Source of the DNA: Alteromonas sp. M12
Lineage (GTDB): Bacteria > Pseudomonadota > Gammaproteobacteria > Enterobacterales > Alteromonadaceae
Length of the DNA: 64,000 nt
Assembly: GCF_037478005.1 (NCBI RefSeq)
Contig: NZ_CP144164.1
Span: 1,674,001-1,738,000, forward strand
Reading direction: 5' to 3'
Both the position numbers and the translations under genes were made by a program. The notes beneath the pieces were generated by a model. It saw nothing but the letters and a program-made list of their open reading frames with translations, was not told where the DNA came from and searched no databases. Within the stretch, counting starts at the first letter, position 1. Each line of letters begins with the position of its first letter. Positions 44,172 to 53,718 of the stretch are shown in pieces.

Positions 44172-45425
44172 ATGAAAGGTAAATCAAGCTCGTTTTTTAG
44201 CGTGTTGGGGCCGGGTATTTTATACGCGGCTGCTGCAGTGGGAGTCTCTCACTTAGTTCAGTCCACTCGGGCTGGAGCTGATTATGGCTTAGGTCTAACA
44301 TTTATCATTATTTTAGCCTGTTTGGTGAAATATCCAGCCCTGCGCTTTGGTGGTGAATTCGCGGCATCTACGGGCAAAAATCTGATTACTAGCTATCGAA
44401 CCGCTGGCTGGTGGATTTTTGGTATTTATGCGTTTGCAGAAATCTTCAGCATGGTTTTTGTGGTGGGGGCCATAGCGCTTTTCACCCTAGGTTTATTCCA
44501 AGCCGCTTTTAGTTTTTCAGTAAATCCGGTTTTGGGTGTAAGTGTACTTTTATCGGTTATCGCTTTATTTTTATGTAGCGGACATTACAGCTTATTGGAA
44601 AAGCTAACCAAGTATGTTGTTTCTTGTTTTACCCTGTTGATTATTATCACTGTGGTACTGGTTTCACAAAAAATCGATTGGTCTCCTTCAGAGTTTGCCA
44701 TTCCGGCGATTGATTCCTCAGTTGTACTTTATGTTGTTGCTTTGATTGGCTTTATGCCATCACCAACGGATGGTTCGGTGACACAATCCCTTTGGACCTG
44801 TGCTCGAGCAGAAGATACCGGTAAATTACCAACCCCCAAAGAAGCCCGTTTAGATTTTAATGTGGGTTATGTGATGAGCGTGTTATTGGCGCTTTGCTTT
44901 TTGGTGTTAGGTACCGGCTTGATGCACAACAGTGATGTTGCAATTGAAGTGAGTAATTCAGGTTTTTCTAGACAACTTATGGAGCTATTTACGCAAACAA
45001 TAGGTCCGTGGAGTTTTCCACTAATTGCAACTATCGCGATTTTCGTGATGTTTTCAACGCTGTTTGCGGTTGTCGATGGTATGACGCGGGTGTTAGTTGG
45101 AATACTTGATAGCGGGGTTGGGCGTCCAGAGTTAAAGCTTGATTCAAAACGCAATTATAACATCGCGATGATTCTGCTTTGTATCGCAGCGATCCTTATA
45201 TTGGCAACGATGCTGAAGTCCTTCGCAACATTTATCGATATCACTTCTGTGATTGTCTTTGTTATTAGCCCTATTTTGGCTTACTTAAACCACCGCGCTA
45301 TGTGGAGTGATCAAGTACCTAAAGCGCTACAGCCCAGCCTCTTTATGAAAATTTGGAGTCTGTGCGGGGTAGTTATATTAACTACCTTTACGCTTATCTA
45401 TTTTTACCATCGCTTATCGGCATAA
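44172..45425 (+). CDS. NRAMP-fold transporter lacking the metal-binding motifs
   Basis: A 417-residue membrane protein with eleven or so helices. It aligns with NRAMP proteins along the first helix (GPGILYAAAA...RAGADYG) but has GVSH where metal transporters have DPGN. In helix 6 it has GFMPSPTDGSVTQS in place of the MPH motif. An automatic call would be divalent metal transporter, but the residues that hold manganese or iron are gone, so another cargo is likely. It follows iacG by 124 bp in the same direction, and transport of an indole compound or amino acid is a possible role (inference). A GC-rich imperfect hairpin follows at about 45436-45465. Confidence 0.8.
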   Translation: MKGKSSSFFSVLGPGILYAAAAVGVSHLVQSTRAGADYGLGLTFIIILACLVKYPALRFGGEFAASTGKNLITSYRTAGWWIFGIYAFAEIFSMVFVVGAIALFTLGLFQAAFSFSVNPVLGVSVLLSVIALFLCSGHYSLLEKLTKYVVSCFTLLIIITVVLVSQKIDWSPSEFAIPAIDSSVVLYVVALIGFMPSPTDGSVTQSLWTCARAEDTGKLPTPKEARLDFNVGYVMSVLLALCFLVLGTGLMHNSDVAIEVSNSGFSRQLMELFTQTIGPWSFPLIATIAIFVMFSTLFAVVDGMTRVLVGILDSGVGRPELKLDSKRNYNIAMILLCIAAILILATMLKSFATFIDITSVIVFVISPILAYLNHRAMWSDQVPKALQPSLFMKIWSLCGVVILTTFTLIYFYHRLSA

Positions 45426-45575
45426 AGCTCAGTTTTAACATCCCTTGTCCTGCTGTGCAGGGCAGGGCTAAAGCTGATGGAAATAAGTGCAAAAAAATAT
45501 GAAAGATGGATATAAAACCATCTCAATTATCCCTTAAAGATTCATTATTAGACCATAAACATCAACGGAATTTAT

Positions 45576-47213
45576 TTGACTATGACACAGATTACTTGCT
45601 CAGACGCGATTATCCAATATTTGATAAAAAACGGTGTGGATACAATTTTTGGTATTCCTGGCGCGCAAACCTATGCTTTTTTTGATGCCCTAAGCCGCTA
45701 TCAAGACAAAATTAAATTGGTTGTAACTCGCCACGAACAGGGCGCTGGTTACATGGCTTATGGCTATGCCAAATCCACTGGTCGTGTAGGCGTTTATTGT
45801 GTAGTTCCTGGGCCAGGGGTGCTCAATTCCACCGCCGCGTTATGTACTGCACATAACACTCCTGTGTTGTGTATTACCGGAGAAGTTCCCAGCGAATTTG
45901 TCGGCATTGGACACGGCATGCTACATGAGCTTGATGACCAACTTGGGATCTTAAAAGTACTGACCAAATGGGCGGCTCGCATCAATCATTCAGTCGATGC
46001 ACCTGCAACCATGTCTAATGCTTTTACACAACTGACGTCGGGACGCCAACGTCCAGTCGCAATTGAAGTGCCTATGGATATTTTTGGACAAAAAGCCACT
46101 GTCGATGTGAACTTTCCTGCTATACCTAGCCCTGCTTATGAGCCCCTTGAAAGTAAAATTAAAGCCGCGGCTGAAATGTTAGGTAAAGCAAAAAATCCTA
46201 TGATTATGGTAGGTAGTGGTGCTGTTGATGCAAAAGATGAAATTCTGCAACTAGCAAAGTTATTGCAAGCTCCTGTGGTCTCATTCCGCGGAGGGCGAGG
46301 CATCGTTAGTGATGATTCTCCTTATGGTTTTAATTGTGCGGCAGGCTATAAACTCTATCCAGAAGTTGATGTGATGATTGGCATTGGATCGAGAATGGAA
46401 TTACCAGCGTTTCGTTGGCAAACTGGGGTAGCAACCTGCAAATTAGTACGGATAGATATAGATCCTACTCAACTTACTCGGTTACGGGGAGATGTTTCGA
46501 TTGTTGCCGATGCGACCCTTGCAACCCAGGCATTGCTAAATGTACTTGAAAAAGATATCACTCCACGAGCATCGAAAGAAGCACACTTCGAACAGGTTAA
46601 AGCCCAGAGTTGGCAAGAAATCCAAAAAGTGCAACCGCAAATGACCTATCTAAACATCATTCGTGAGGTTATGCCCAGAGATGGTTATATTGTTGAAGAG
46701 ATTTCACAGGTTGGTTTTACCTCTTGGTTAGGATTTCCAGTATATGAGCCTCGTCACCTTGTCACTTGTGGGTATCAAGGCAACCTTGGGCATGGTATTC
46801 AAACGGGAATGGGGGTAAAGGTAGCGAATCCAGATAAAGTGGTCATGTCTATTGCCGGTGATGGTGGTTTCATGTTTGGGGTGCAAGAATTAGCAACGGC
46901 TGTACAGTTTAAAATTGGACTCATTATTCTACTGTTTAATAACAATGCATACGGCAACGTAAGACGAGATCAGATCAACTTCTTCGATGGTAATGTGGTT
47001 GGCTCAGAGTTAACTAACCCTGATTTTGTGAAGTTGGTGGAAAGCTTCGGTGCAAAGGCTTATAAGTCCGATTCACCAGAGCACTTCAAAGCATTGCTTG
47101 AACAAGCCGTGATTGATTCCAAAGAAGGTCCTGTTGTGATTGAAATACCATGCGAACGAGGCAGCGAAAGCTCTGTTTGGGAATTTTTGATGCCTGCTGG
47201 CTACGGTAACTAA
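45576..47213 (+). CDS. Thiamine-diphosphate enzyme, acetolactate-synthase-like
   Basis: A 545-residue TPP-dependent enzyme. The catalytic glutamate lies in VVTRHEQGAGYMAYGYA. The FAD/structural middle domain includes VSFRGGRGIVSDD. The TPP motif runs from SIAGDGGFMFGVQEL to LLFNNNAYGNVRRDQ. This is the acetolactate synthase/glyoxylate carboligase/oxalyl-CoA decarboxylase superfamily; there is no adjacent small subunit, so it is catabolic rather than the biosynthetic IlvB. A 2-oxo-acid decarboxylase or carboligase fits. It lies downstream of the NRAMP-like gene and before a strong terminator. A link to indolepyruvate is conceivable but not shown by sequence. Confidence 0.85.
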   Translation: MTMTQITCSDAIIQYLIKNGVDTIFGIPGAQTYAFFDALSRYQDKIKLVVTRHEQGAGYMAYGYAKSTGRVGVYCVVPGPGVLNSTAALCTAHNTPVLCITGEVPSEFVGIGHGMLHELDDQLGILKVLTKWAARINHSVDAPATMSNAFTQLTSGRQRPVAIEVPMDIFGQKATVDVNFPAIPSPAYEPLESKIKAAAEMLGKAKNPMIMVGSGAVDAKDEILQLAKLLQAPVVSFRGGRGIVSDDSPYGFNCAAGYKLYPEVDVMIGIGSRMELPAFRWQTGVATCKLVRIDIDPTQLTRLRGDVSIVADATLATQALLNVLEKDITPRASKEAHFEQVKAQSWQEIQKVQPQMTYLNIIREVMPRDGYIVEEISQVGFTSWLGFPVYEPRHLVTCGYQGNLGHGIQTGMGVKVANPDKVVMSIAGDGGFMFGVQELATAVQFKIGLIILLFNNNAYGNVRRDQINFFDGNVVGSELTNPDFVKLVESFGAKAYKSDSPEHFKALLEQAVIDSKEGPVVIEIPCERGSESSVWEFLMPAGYGN

Positions 47214-47263
47214 ATTATATGGTTTAGATTGCAACATCTACTAGATGGTTGCTGGTGGTGATT

Positions 47264-47298
47264 AAGCCGTTAGTTGTTAAGCAACTAACGGCTTTTTT
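47264..47298. terminator. Strong rho-independent terminator
   Basis: AAGCCGTTAGTTG, loop TTAAG, CAACTAACGGCTT, then TTTTT: a perfect 13-bp stem separating the TPP enzyme from the convergent DUF917 gene. Confidence 0.92.
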
Positions 47299-47332
47299 GT
47301 CTATTGGCTGCGCTGAAAAACGCTACCTACGG

Positions 47333-48421
47333 CTATTTAATATCTTCTAATGCAACATAGTCTAAATCAAAACCGAAGCAGCGAGGCGACACCGCTTTAA
47401 GGGCCTTTTCAGAACGATAGAACTGGGGGCAGCCTACTGCAAATACCGCCACTCGTTGACCGTAGCGTAAACGTTCTGCGTTGATTGGTGTCGAGGTTTC
47501 ATAATCAACAATGACAATTAAATCAGGCACGGTCGCAACCACTTTTTCGCCTTTGCGAGCCAATAAGTATTCATTCTTAATACTAACTGTAAGCGGTAAG
47601 TCGTTATTATCAAAAGATTCAATGGTGGCTTCACCAATATCGTAGCCGCCAACAATTCGAGTGGCTTTATCAATCACTTTTCCAGTAAAAATTAAGCGAC
47701 ATTCACCGTAGATTGAATCGTTAAACAGTGCCTGTAAAGGAGCAAGCATCTCGGTGGCTAAACCGCGATTTTCCCGCAGAGTTTGACCAAGTTTAATGGA
47801 AAAAGACAAGGTCCCTGGAATAATTGAATCTTTTAACTGACGACCGGTCATTGGATGTTCAGCTGCGGTAATCATGCCGCCAGCAGCCATAGCTAGACTG
47901 CGGATATGGCGTTCATACACCTCGGTGCTATTGGTCGAGAATGTCGCCACATTGCCGGCGTAGTCATAAGCAACTGATGGCGTGGGTTTCACACCAGCAA
48001 TAGCATAACTCATCATTTGCGCTTCTGGTAAGGCTCGGCCCATACCGTCGCCGTCGATAACCGCTAAGCCTCTACCAGCTGCGGCAACAATCGGAATCAA
48101 TGAATTGCCGCCACCGATTTCAAAAGAAGCAACCGCATCAACGGTTCTGCCAACGTGCTTTTCAAAAGCAGCTAAGGTGTTTGCTGCATCTTCAACCGAA
48201 GGAAGTAACTCAAGGCTAACCGTAGGCGCGCCTACAGCACCTATCGCTACCACATAGGCATCGTCGCCGAGTTCGCTCGGCTGAATTACCTCTACCGCGC
48301 CAAATTGCTTAATTGCCTGCTCAGCGATTAAACGGGGAACATAGGGATCACCGCCGCCTCCTGTTGCTAAAAAAACAGAACCTAGGGCTAAATCTTCTAA
48401 ATGTTTTTGTTCAATTTTCAT
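47333..48421 (-). CDS. DUF917 family protein
   Basis: A 362-residue DUF917 protein. The glycine-rich N-terminus LATGGGGDPYVPRL is the family hallmark, followed by VAIGAVGAPTVSLE and FEIGGGNSLIPIVAAAGRGL with DGDGMGRALPE. The family now has members described as S-methyl thiohydantoin desulfurases and usually travels with hydantoinase-like ATP-dependent hydrolases. Its start overlaps the stop of the hydantoinase-family gene by 4 bp (tail of one within the ATG of the next), so the two products probably act together. The substrate is unknown; a cyclic amide or nucleobase derivative is likely from context. Confidence 0.88.
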   Translation of the reverse strand: MKIEQKHLEDLALGSVFLATGGGGDPYVPRLIAEQAIKQFGAVEVIQPSELGDDAYVVAIGAVGAPTVSLELLPSVEDAANTLAAFEKHVGRTVDAVASFEIGGGNSLIPIVAAAGRGLAVIDGDGMGRALPEAQMMSYAIAGVKPTPSVAYDYAGNVATFSTNSTEVYERHIRSLAMAAGGMITAAEHPMTGRQLKDSIIPGTLSFSIKLGQTLRENRGLATEMLAPLQALFNDSIYGECRLIFTGKVIDKATRIVGGYDIGEATIESFDNNDLPLTVSIKNEYLLARKGEKVVATVPDLIVIVDYETSTPINAERLRYGQRVAVFAVGCPQFYRSEKALKAVSPRCFGFDLDYVALEDIK

Positions 48422-49998
48422 AATGTGGACTCTTGTATACGTTCAGAAGTATTGGTCGGTAAGGCAGCTAATTCACCTATTACTTTAACCCGAATACAGG
48501 TACTAGACTCATCCATATAAGGTACGGGGGTTTCTTCGATATCAACGGTGCGTAACGTATCTGCTGCCGCGCCTGCATCTATTGCACGTTGCATGGCATC
48601 TTTAGTCACTTGTTTTATCGCCTCTTCACGTGGCAAGGTGCGATAAGACACCATCTGTTCTGCTTCACCACCAATTTGCGCAATTGCGGCTCCAATGGCA
48701 TTAGCCACACCAGCATGTTCAGGTCGATGAATATCGGACGCAGCTTCTAATCCCTCGGTCACCAAGATAGCGCCACCACCGACCAGTATCACTGGCATAG
48801 ATTTTCCACCGGGTTTCATCATGTCGATATTGTTATCAAGCATCGAATGTAAGGTCTTCTTGGCCTGACGAATAGTTTGCGGTGAGATATGCGCTACTTT
48901 TGTTTTGTCGCCAATATTTGCACCACCACTAGCCACTAAAATATCACTGGTAGTGAGCGTGTTGCCCCCGAAAACTAACGCTTCGGTAACCAGTTTGTGA
49001 CCAACTGAATGGGGGCCAATAGCAGTGCCGTCGTCGGATACTATGCTGCCGCCGCCTAAGCCAATCGCTAAAATATCGGGCATTCTAAAATTAGTCCGCA
49101 CGCCGCCAACTTTAATAATGACGTTTGATTCTCGGGGGAATCCATTCTGTAAAACACCAATATCAGAAGTGGTACCGCCAATATCAACTACAATGGCATC
49201 TTTTAAACCGGTTAATTTATAAGCGCCCCGTAGCGAGTTAGTCGGCCCTGATGCAAATGTTAGGGCAGGGTAGGAACGCACGAAATCAGCGCTCATTAAG
49301 GTGCCGTCGTTTTGGCTAATGTATACCGGACAATGCAGGTCGCGTTTTTTCAGAGCTCCTAAAAATGAGCTAACCACTTTGTCGGCGAAAGGTAATAACG
49401 TGGTATTTAAAATTGCCGCATTTTCTCTTTCCATTAAACCCAAACGACCAAAACTATGAGATAGGGTTATTTTCGCATCGGGTATCGCTTTACGAATTTC
49501 GTTGGCGACTTGTTCTTCTGGGGCCGAATTTATCGGTGAAAACGCAGACGCTATGGCAATATTTTTAACGCCGCTTTTGAGCATGCTGTTAATCATGTTG
49601 CTGATTTCTTGTTGATCGATATCGGCCAACGACCAACCATCATATAAATAGCCACCATGTAGCATATAATATTCGCTATCAAGGGCGTCTTTTAGATCTT
49701 GAGGCCAGTCCAACATGGGGGGCATGCCGTTACCTGAGGGTAAGCCAATTCTTACGGCCGCTACCTGTGCTAGTTCACGTCGTTCAATAATGGCATTGGT
49801 AAATTGGGTTGTGCCAATCATGACGGTTTCGATTTCATTCTGCGAAATACCGCTGTCGTTTAAAATAACATCCAGCGCATTGGTAATTCCAGAAATCACG
49901 TCTGCTGAAGTCAGGGCTTTAGTGGATGCCAGTACATTGTCACCTTGCATAATTACGGCATCAGTATGAGTGCCGCCTACATCTATTCCAATTCTCAT
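48418..49998 (-). CDS. Hydantoinase/oxoprolinase family protein (HyuA-like)
   Basis: A 526-residue ASKHA-fold ATP-dependent cyclic amide hydrolase. The phosphate-binding start MRIGIDVGGTHTDAVIMQG, the second phosphate motif VVDIGGTTSDIGVLQNG, and GGGSIVSDDG and VILVGGGAILV are clear. It is of the single-subunit small type (about 520 residues, no fused HyuB). Such enzymes open hydantoins, 5-oxoproline or related lactams. It overlaps DUF917 by 4 bp and starts 11 bp after the NCS1 permease, so permease, HyuA and DUF917 form one operon below the TonB receptor. Confidence 0.9.
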   Translation of the reverse strand: MRIGIDVGGTHTDAVIMQGDNVLASTKALTSADVISGITNALDVILNDSGISQNEIETVMIGTTQFTNAIIERRELAQVAAVRIGLPSGNGMPPMLDWPQDLKDALDSEYYMLHGGYLYDGWSLADIDQQEISNMINSMLKSGVKNIAIASAFSPINSAPEEQVANEIRKAIPDAKITLSHSFGRLGLMERENAAILNTTLLPFADKVVSSFLGALKKRDLHCPVYISQNDGTLMSADFVRSYPALTFASGPTNSLRGAYKLTGLKDAIVVDIGGTTSDIGVLQNGFPRESNVIIKVGGVRTNFRMPDILAIGLGGGSIVSDDGTAIGPHSVGHKLVTEALVFGGNTLTTSDILVASGGANIGDKTKVAHISPQTIRQAKKTLHSMLDNNIDMMKPGGKSMPVILVGGGAILVTEGLEAASDIHRPEHAGVANAIGAAIAQIGGEAEQMVSYRTLPREEAIKQVTKDAMQRAIDAGAAADTLRTVDIEETPVPYMDESSTCIRVKVIGELAALPTNTSERIQESTL

Positions 49999-50009
49999 TG
50001 TGTTTGCCT

Positions 50010-51296
50010 CTAGCTTTGTGTTCGATGATTGGAACGACGTTCATTCCAAGATAATGTGGTGTATACAATGCCAGCAAGAAAAATAGCATCAATGGCTGCT
50101 ATTCCCGAAGGTGAGGGAATTACATTTTCGGTACTTAATACAGCAAAAACGGCGCTAATCAACCAAGCAATAAATCCTTTGGGCGCTATCGTTCGATTGT
50201 TGTTAAGAGAGTCAATGTTGTATGCATGGGGGCGAATGACCAAGTAATCCATAATGATGATCCCAGCTACAGGCACAAAAATAATCGATAGGTAAAAGAT
50301 AAAGGTAATAAAGTTGTCGAGCAGGTTTAACAAAGCAACAAAAACGCCAACTAAGCCTAAGCCAATAGTCACCCAAGTTGCGTTTAACCTAGGGAAGGTC
50401 GCGGTTGTGCTAAGCACAGCACTGTACAAATTCAAAGAATTGAGCACCCAACTTCCTGCAATGACGATAATGGATGCGCCAATGCCTAAGCCCAAATCAA
50501 TCATAATATCCAATATGTTTGCATGTCCCGAAGATGCGCCGGCTAGTCCCGCTGCACCCATTACCGCCATTTGCACAACAACATAGGCGATAAACGCGAT
50601 ATAAATCGCATTAGACCAGTGTTTAACAAAACGGGTGATATCCGGTAAAATAATAGCGCCAATGATGATTGCGCCTACTACCGCTGAAATACCATCACCG
50701 AGTGACAAGGTAGCTGCTTTTTCGGTTGCTAAAATTTGTTCAAATGATTTTTCACTCAGCGCGGAATACGCCAGTAGGAAGGTCACACCGGCCAACACAG
50801 GAACCATTATTGTAGCTAGCCAATTAATCGCTCTAAACCCAATTACCGTAGTCAACGTCATACAAAAACTGGCCATAATAGCGAGGGTTAAAGGTGCGAT
50901 ATTGAGCGCAAAGACATCTAAGGCAAGGCGCGACACAGCATCGCCAAACAAATTAATATTCACCCCAAACCAACCCAGTAGTGATATGGCAAAAGCGATA
51001 TTAACTATGCTTGCGCCTTTGTCTCCAAACGCGATACGCACCAGTAAATAAGAACTCATACGAGTTTTAGCGCCAATGACCCCCATTACGCCACCAATGG
51101 CGAAGATAATCAGTGAGCCTATAAACAATGCAAGCAGTGTTTGTATTGGTTCAAGGGCCTGATAGACCTCTAGACCTGTAATAAAAGTAGGTAATGAGAA
51201 CGCGACCATTGCACCAACGGCAGCAACACGAGGCCAGGGGACAAGTTGGCTATCCGTAATCCTTACCGCGGAAAATTCATTTAATTCCGGCTTCAT
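50010..51296 (-). CDS. NCS1 cytosine/purine/hydantoin permease
   Basis: A 428-residue, roughly twelve-helix permease of the nucleobase:cation symporter-1 family (CodB/Mhp1-like). Visible are GVIGAKTRMSSYLLVRIAFGDKGA in helix 3, ISLLGWFGVNINLFGDAV, the helix 6 segment VVGAIIIGAIILPDITRFVKHW, and NSLNLYSAVLSTTATFPR. The family imports cytosine, purines, allantoin or hydantoins. It lies between the TonB receptor (73 bp gap) and the HyuA-like gene. The context favours a cyclic ureide or lactam as cargo. Confidence 0.9.
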   Translation of the reverse strand: MKPELNEFSAVRITDSQLVPWPRVAAVGAMVAFSLPTFITGLEVYQALEPIQTLLALFIGSLIIFAIGGVMGVIGAKTRMSSYLLVRIAFGDKGASIVNIAFAISLLGWFGVNINLFGDAVSRLALDVFALNIAPLTLAIMASFCMTLTTVIGFRAINWLATIMVPVLAGVTFLLAYSALSEKSFEQILATEKAATLSLGDGISAVVGAIIIGAIILPDITRFVKHWSNAIYIAFIAYVVVQMAVMGAAGLAGASSGHANILDIMIDLGLGIGASIIVIAGSWVLNSLNLYSAVLSTTATFPRLNATWVTIGLGLVGVFVALLNLLDNFITFIFYLSIIFVPVAGIIIMDYLVIRPHAYNIDSLNNNRTIAPKGFIAWLISAVFAVLSTENVIPSPSGIAAIDAIFLAGIVYTTLSWNERRSNHRTQS

Positions 51297-51368
51297 AGTG
51301 AAAACTCATAGTTGTGTAGACTATCTAACAAAGAGCCCTTAAATAAGGGCTCATGAAAATTGAATCAT

Positions 51369-53561
51369 TTAGAAGTTATAGTCGAGTTGAACACCAAAAC
51401 TAGAGCCTATGTTGGGGAAACGCCCCATGGACACAACACTATTGTCTAACAAGACTAAATCTTCTATTTGACGCTCATCGGTTAGGTTATCTGCATAAGC
51501 CATTACCGACCACACATCGGCTTCGAAGGTCGCTCTTAAATTGATAAAGGTTTGTTTGGATGATTCAATATCGGGGATATCAAAAGTAAATATTCTCGGA
51601 CCGTTATGGTTCAATTCGGCGCGTAAAAATAAATCTATGTCTGACGACATTTCATATTGATACTCAGTGACCAAGTTGAGGTTGTAATCAGCTACGTGTG
51701 GCAGTGAAGAGCCTACTAATTCAGGGCGTTCAACAAACGTTTTTATGTCAGAGTCAATAATTCCGCCATTGGCCATAAAGGTTAAATTTTCGCTGGCCTG
51801 AACTGATAACTCAAACTCAATACCTTGAGTGGTCACATCGTCAACAGAGATGTTTTCTAAGGTAAAGGTCTCACCATTGAATCGGGTAATTTGCGCATCT
51901 TGTTGATCAATGCGAAACAATGCAAAGTTAAAGGTACCGTTGCCGTCTAGTACACTCGTTTTAAAGCCGACTTCAAAACTATCAGATATTTCTTTATCGA
52001 ATGTACGGCTAATATCAGGATGGGGTTCGTTAAAACCGCCACTACGAAAGCCCCGTGAGTAACCACCATAAAGAAGGGTATCAGGGGTCATTTGGTAGGC
52101 TGCAGAGAATTTTGGTTGCAGCTCAGAAAAGGTTTTTTTCTCGAAGGTATCTTCAACGTAGCGAGGATCAAAGGATTCTCTGTCGTCGGTGTCATAACGC
52201 ATTGCCGCTGTTAATTCCAACTTATCAGTTAAATCGTAATTTAACTGGGTAGATAAAGCCCAAGCGCTACTGGTGTTATCATCTAAAATACTAAAAACGA
52301 TTAGACTCTCGTCAAAATCTGCGCGGGTTTGTGGTTGATTGCCGGCTAAATCGTCATAGCTATTAAATTCGCTGTTGCGGGTGCGCTCTTGGGAAAACGC
52401 GGCTACAGCCCAACGCAGTCGGGTGTCACCATTAGATTTTAGACGTGCTTCAAAGGTAGTGGATTCTACTTTCAATATATTTTCTTGGGCGCCGGCAAAG
52501 TAAAAGCCGTCAAAATCACTTTCTTTATTGGAATAGTCGCCATCAGAAAATCCGTTTTGATCCGATTCACTATAACCGGCAACTAATTCAAGGGTTGAAG
52601 CTTCAAATTCATGTGAAAAGCGCGCGCTAAACTCGGCTAAATCACGGGTATCTAAGCCGGGCACATTGTGTTCAACCTGTATTGAGAAATCTTCCACAGT
52701 GTTGGCATCAACTGCTTGATAGTAACCAATACCGGATTCTGTGTTCGTCAAACGAGCATTTAAATCTAAAGTTGAGTCGTCGGAAACATCGATACTCAAT
52801 TTACCAAAAACCGAATTCTCTTCATGAAAATCCACTTTTTGGTTCAAGAAAGTATTGTCTAGTTGTCCATCATAATCTCGTCTATAAGCGCCGACTCTAA
52901 AGTAAACTTGATCTTCGACTACGGCTCCTGAGGCAACACCAGAAACGCGGAAATCGTTACCGCTGGCGATAGATGTAGTGACTTTCGCCTCAAAATCGTT
53001 GGTTGGTCTGCGAGTAGTAATGTTTACTGCACCGCCAATCGCACCTCGTCCATAGAGCGCACCTTGGGCGCCGCGCAGTACTTCGATTCGTTCAATATCA
53101 AACAATTGTTGATTCATGAACTCTAAATCTGAGGCTGTAATACCATCAACGACAAAAGCTAACGGGGCATCACCGACCTGAGGAGTAATCAATCCTCGAA
53201 TTTGAATGCGAGCCAAACCCGGACGAAAGTTGTCTAGCTGGCTAAGGTTTGGAGTGAGATCGGCAACATCACGAAAGTTTTTTATGCCAGCCCGTTCAAT
53301 TTGTTCAGCATTAAATGAGGTAATCGACTCAGGGATATTTTGGATGTTTTCAACACGCCCACGGGCGGTAACAACCATTTTTTCGATATCGGTTTCAAGC
53401 ATTTCTTGTTCTTGCGCTGTAACAACAGAGGAAGACATTGAAAGCATCAAGGAGCTTGGCAACATTATAGCGGCTGCAATTTTACTTAGACGTTGATTAT
53501 TGACGGGGGTACTTTTTACAAACTCAGTAGTTGTGCGCTTAGACATGGTGTTGGTTCCCAT
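51369..53561 (-). CDS. TonB-dependent receptor of the hydantoinase cluster
   Basis: A 730-residue receptor. The signal peptide is unusually long (hydrophobic core IAAAIMLPSSLMLSMSSSVV after a 28-residue basic leader), followed by the TonB-box-like EKMVVTARGR. The plug is standard (PESITSFNAEQIERAG, IQIRGLITPQVGD, FDIERIEVLRGAQGALYGRG, GGAVNITTRRP). The barrel ends GVQLDYNF. A second start at 53546 (MSKRTTTE) has GGGA at a suitable distance and may be the true one. It heads the operon with permease, HyuA-like and DUF917 genes and is divergent from an Lrp regulator. Confidence 0.92.
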   Translation of the reverse strand: MGTNTMSKRTTTEFVKSTPVNNQRLSKIAAAIMLPSSLMLSMSSSVVTAQEQEMLETDIEKMVVTARGRVENIQNIPESITSFNAEQIERAGIKNFRDVADLTPNLSQLDNFRPGLARIQIRGLITPQVGDAPLAFVVDGITASDLEFMNQQLFDIERIEVLRGAQGALYGRGAIGGAVNITTRRPTNDFEAKVTTSIASGNDFRVSGVASGAVVEDQVYFRVGAYRRDYDGQLDNTFLNQKVDFHEENSVFGKLSIDVSDDSTLDLNARLTNTESGIGYYQAVDANTVEDFSIQVEHNVPGLDTRDLAEFSARFSHEFEASTLELVAGYSESDQNGFSDGDYSNKESDFDGFYFAGAQENILKVESTTFEARLKSNGDTRLRWAVAAFSQERTRNSEFNSYDDLAGNQPQTRADFDESLIVFSILDDNTSSAWALSTQLNYDLTDKLELTAAMRYDTDDRESFDPRYVEDTFEKKTFSELQPKFSAAYQMTPDTLLYGGYSRGFRSGGFNEPHPDISRTFDKEISDSFEVGFKTSVLDGNGTFNFALFRIDQQDAQITRFNGETFTLENISVDDVTTQGIEFELSVQASENLTFMANGGIIDSDIKTFVERPELVGSSLPHVADYNLNLVTEYQYEMSSDIDLFLRAELNHNGPRIFTFDIPDIESSKQTFINLRATFEADVWSVMAYADNLTDERQIEDLVLLDNSVVSMGRFPNIGSSFGVQLDYNF

Positions 53562-53718
53562 TATGCTTCGGTTGGCAATTTTCTTATTTATTTGAATTCA
53601 TAGTATATTACTTAACGATGAAAATTTTCTGTTGAAGACACAGCACACAAGCGGATAATCTTTAGCATAAGGCCGTTTTCACAAAACAATCGTTTTTTTA
53701 ACTTAATATGGGCTACCA

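Noticed and set aside
45576..47213. Calling the TPP enzyme indolepyruvate decarboxylase because of the nearby iac genes
   Set aside because: The motifs fit the general acetolactate-synthase superfamily; nothing in the sequence singles out indolepyruvate.
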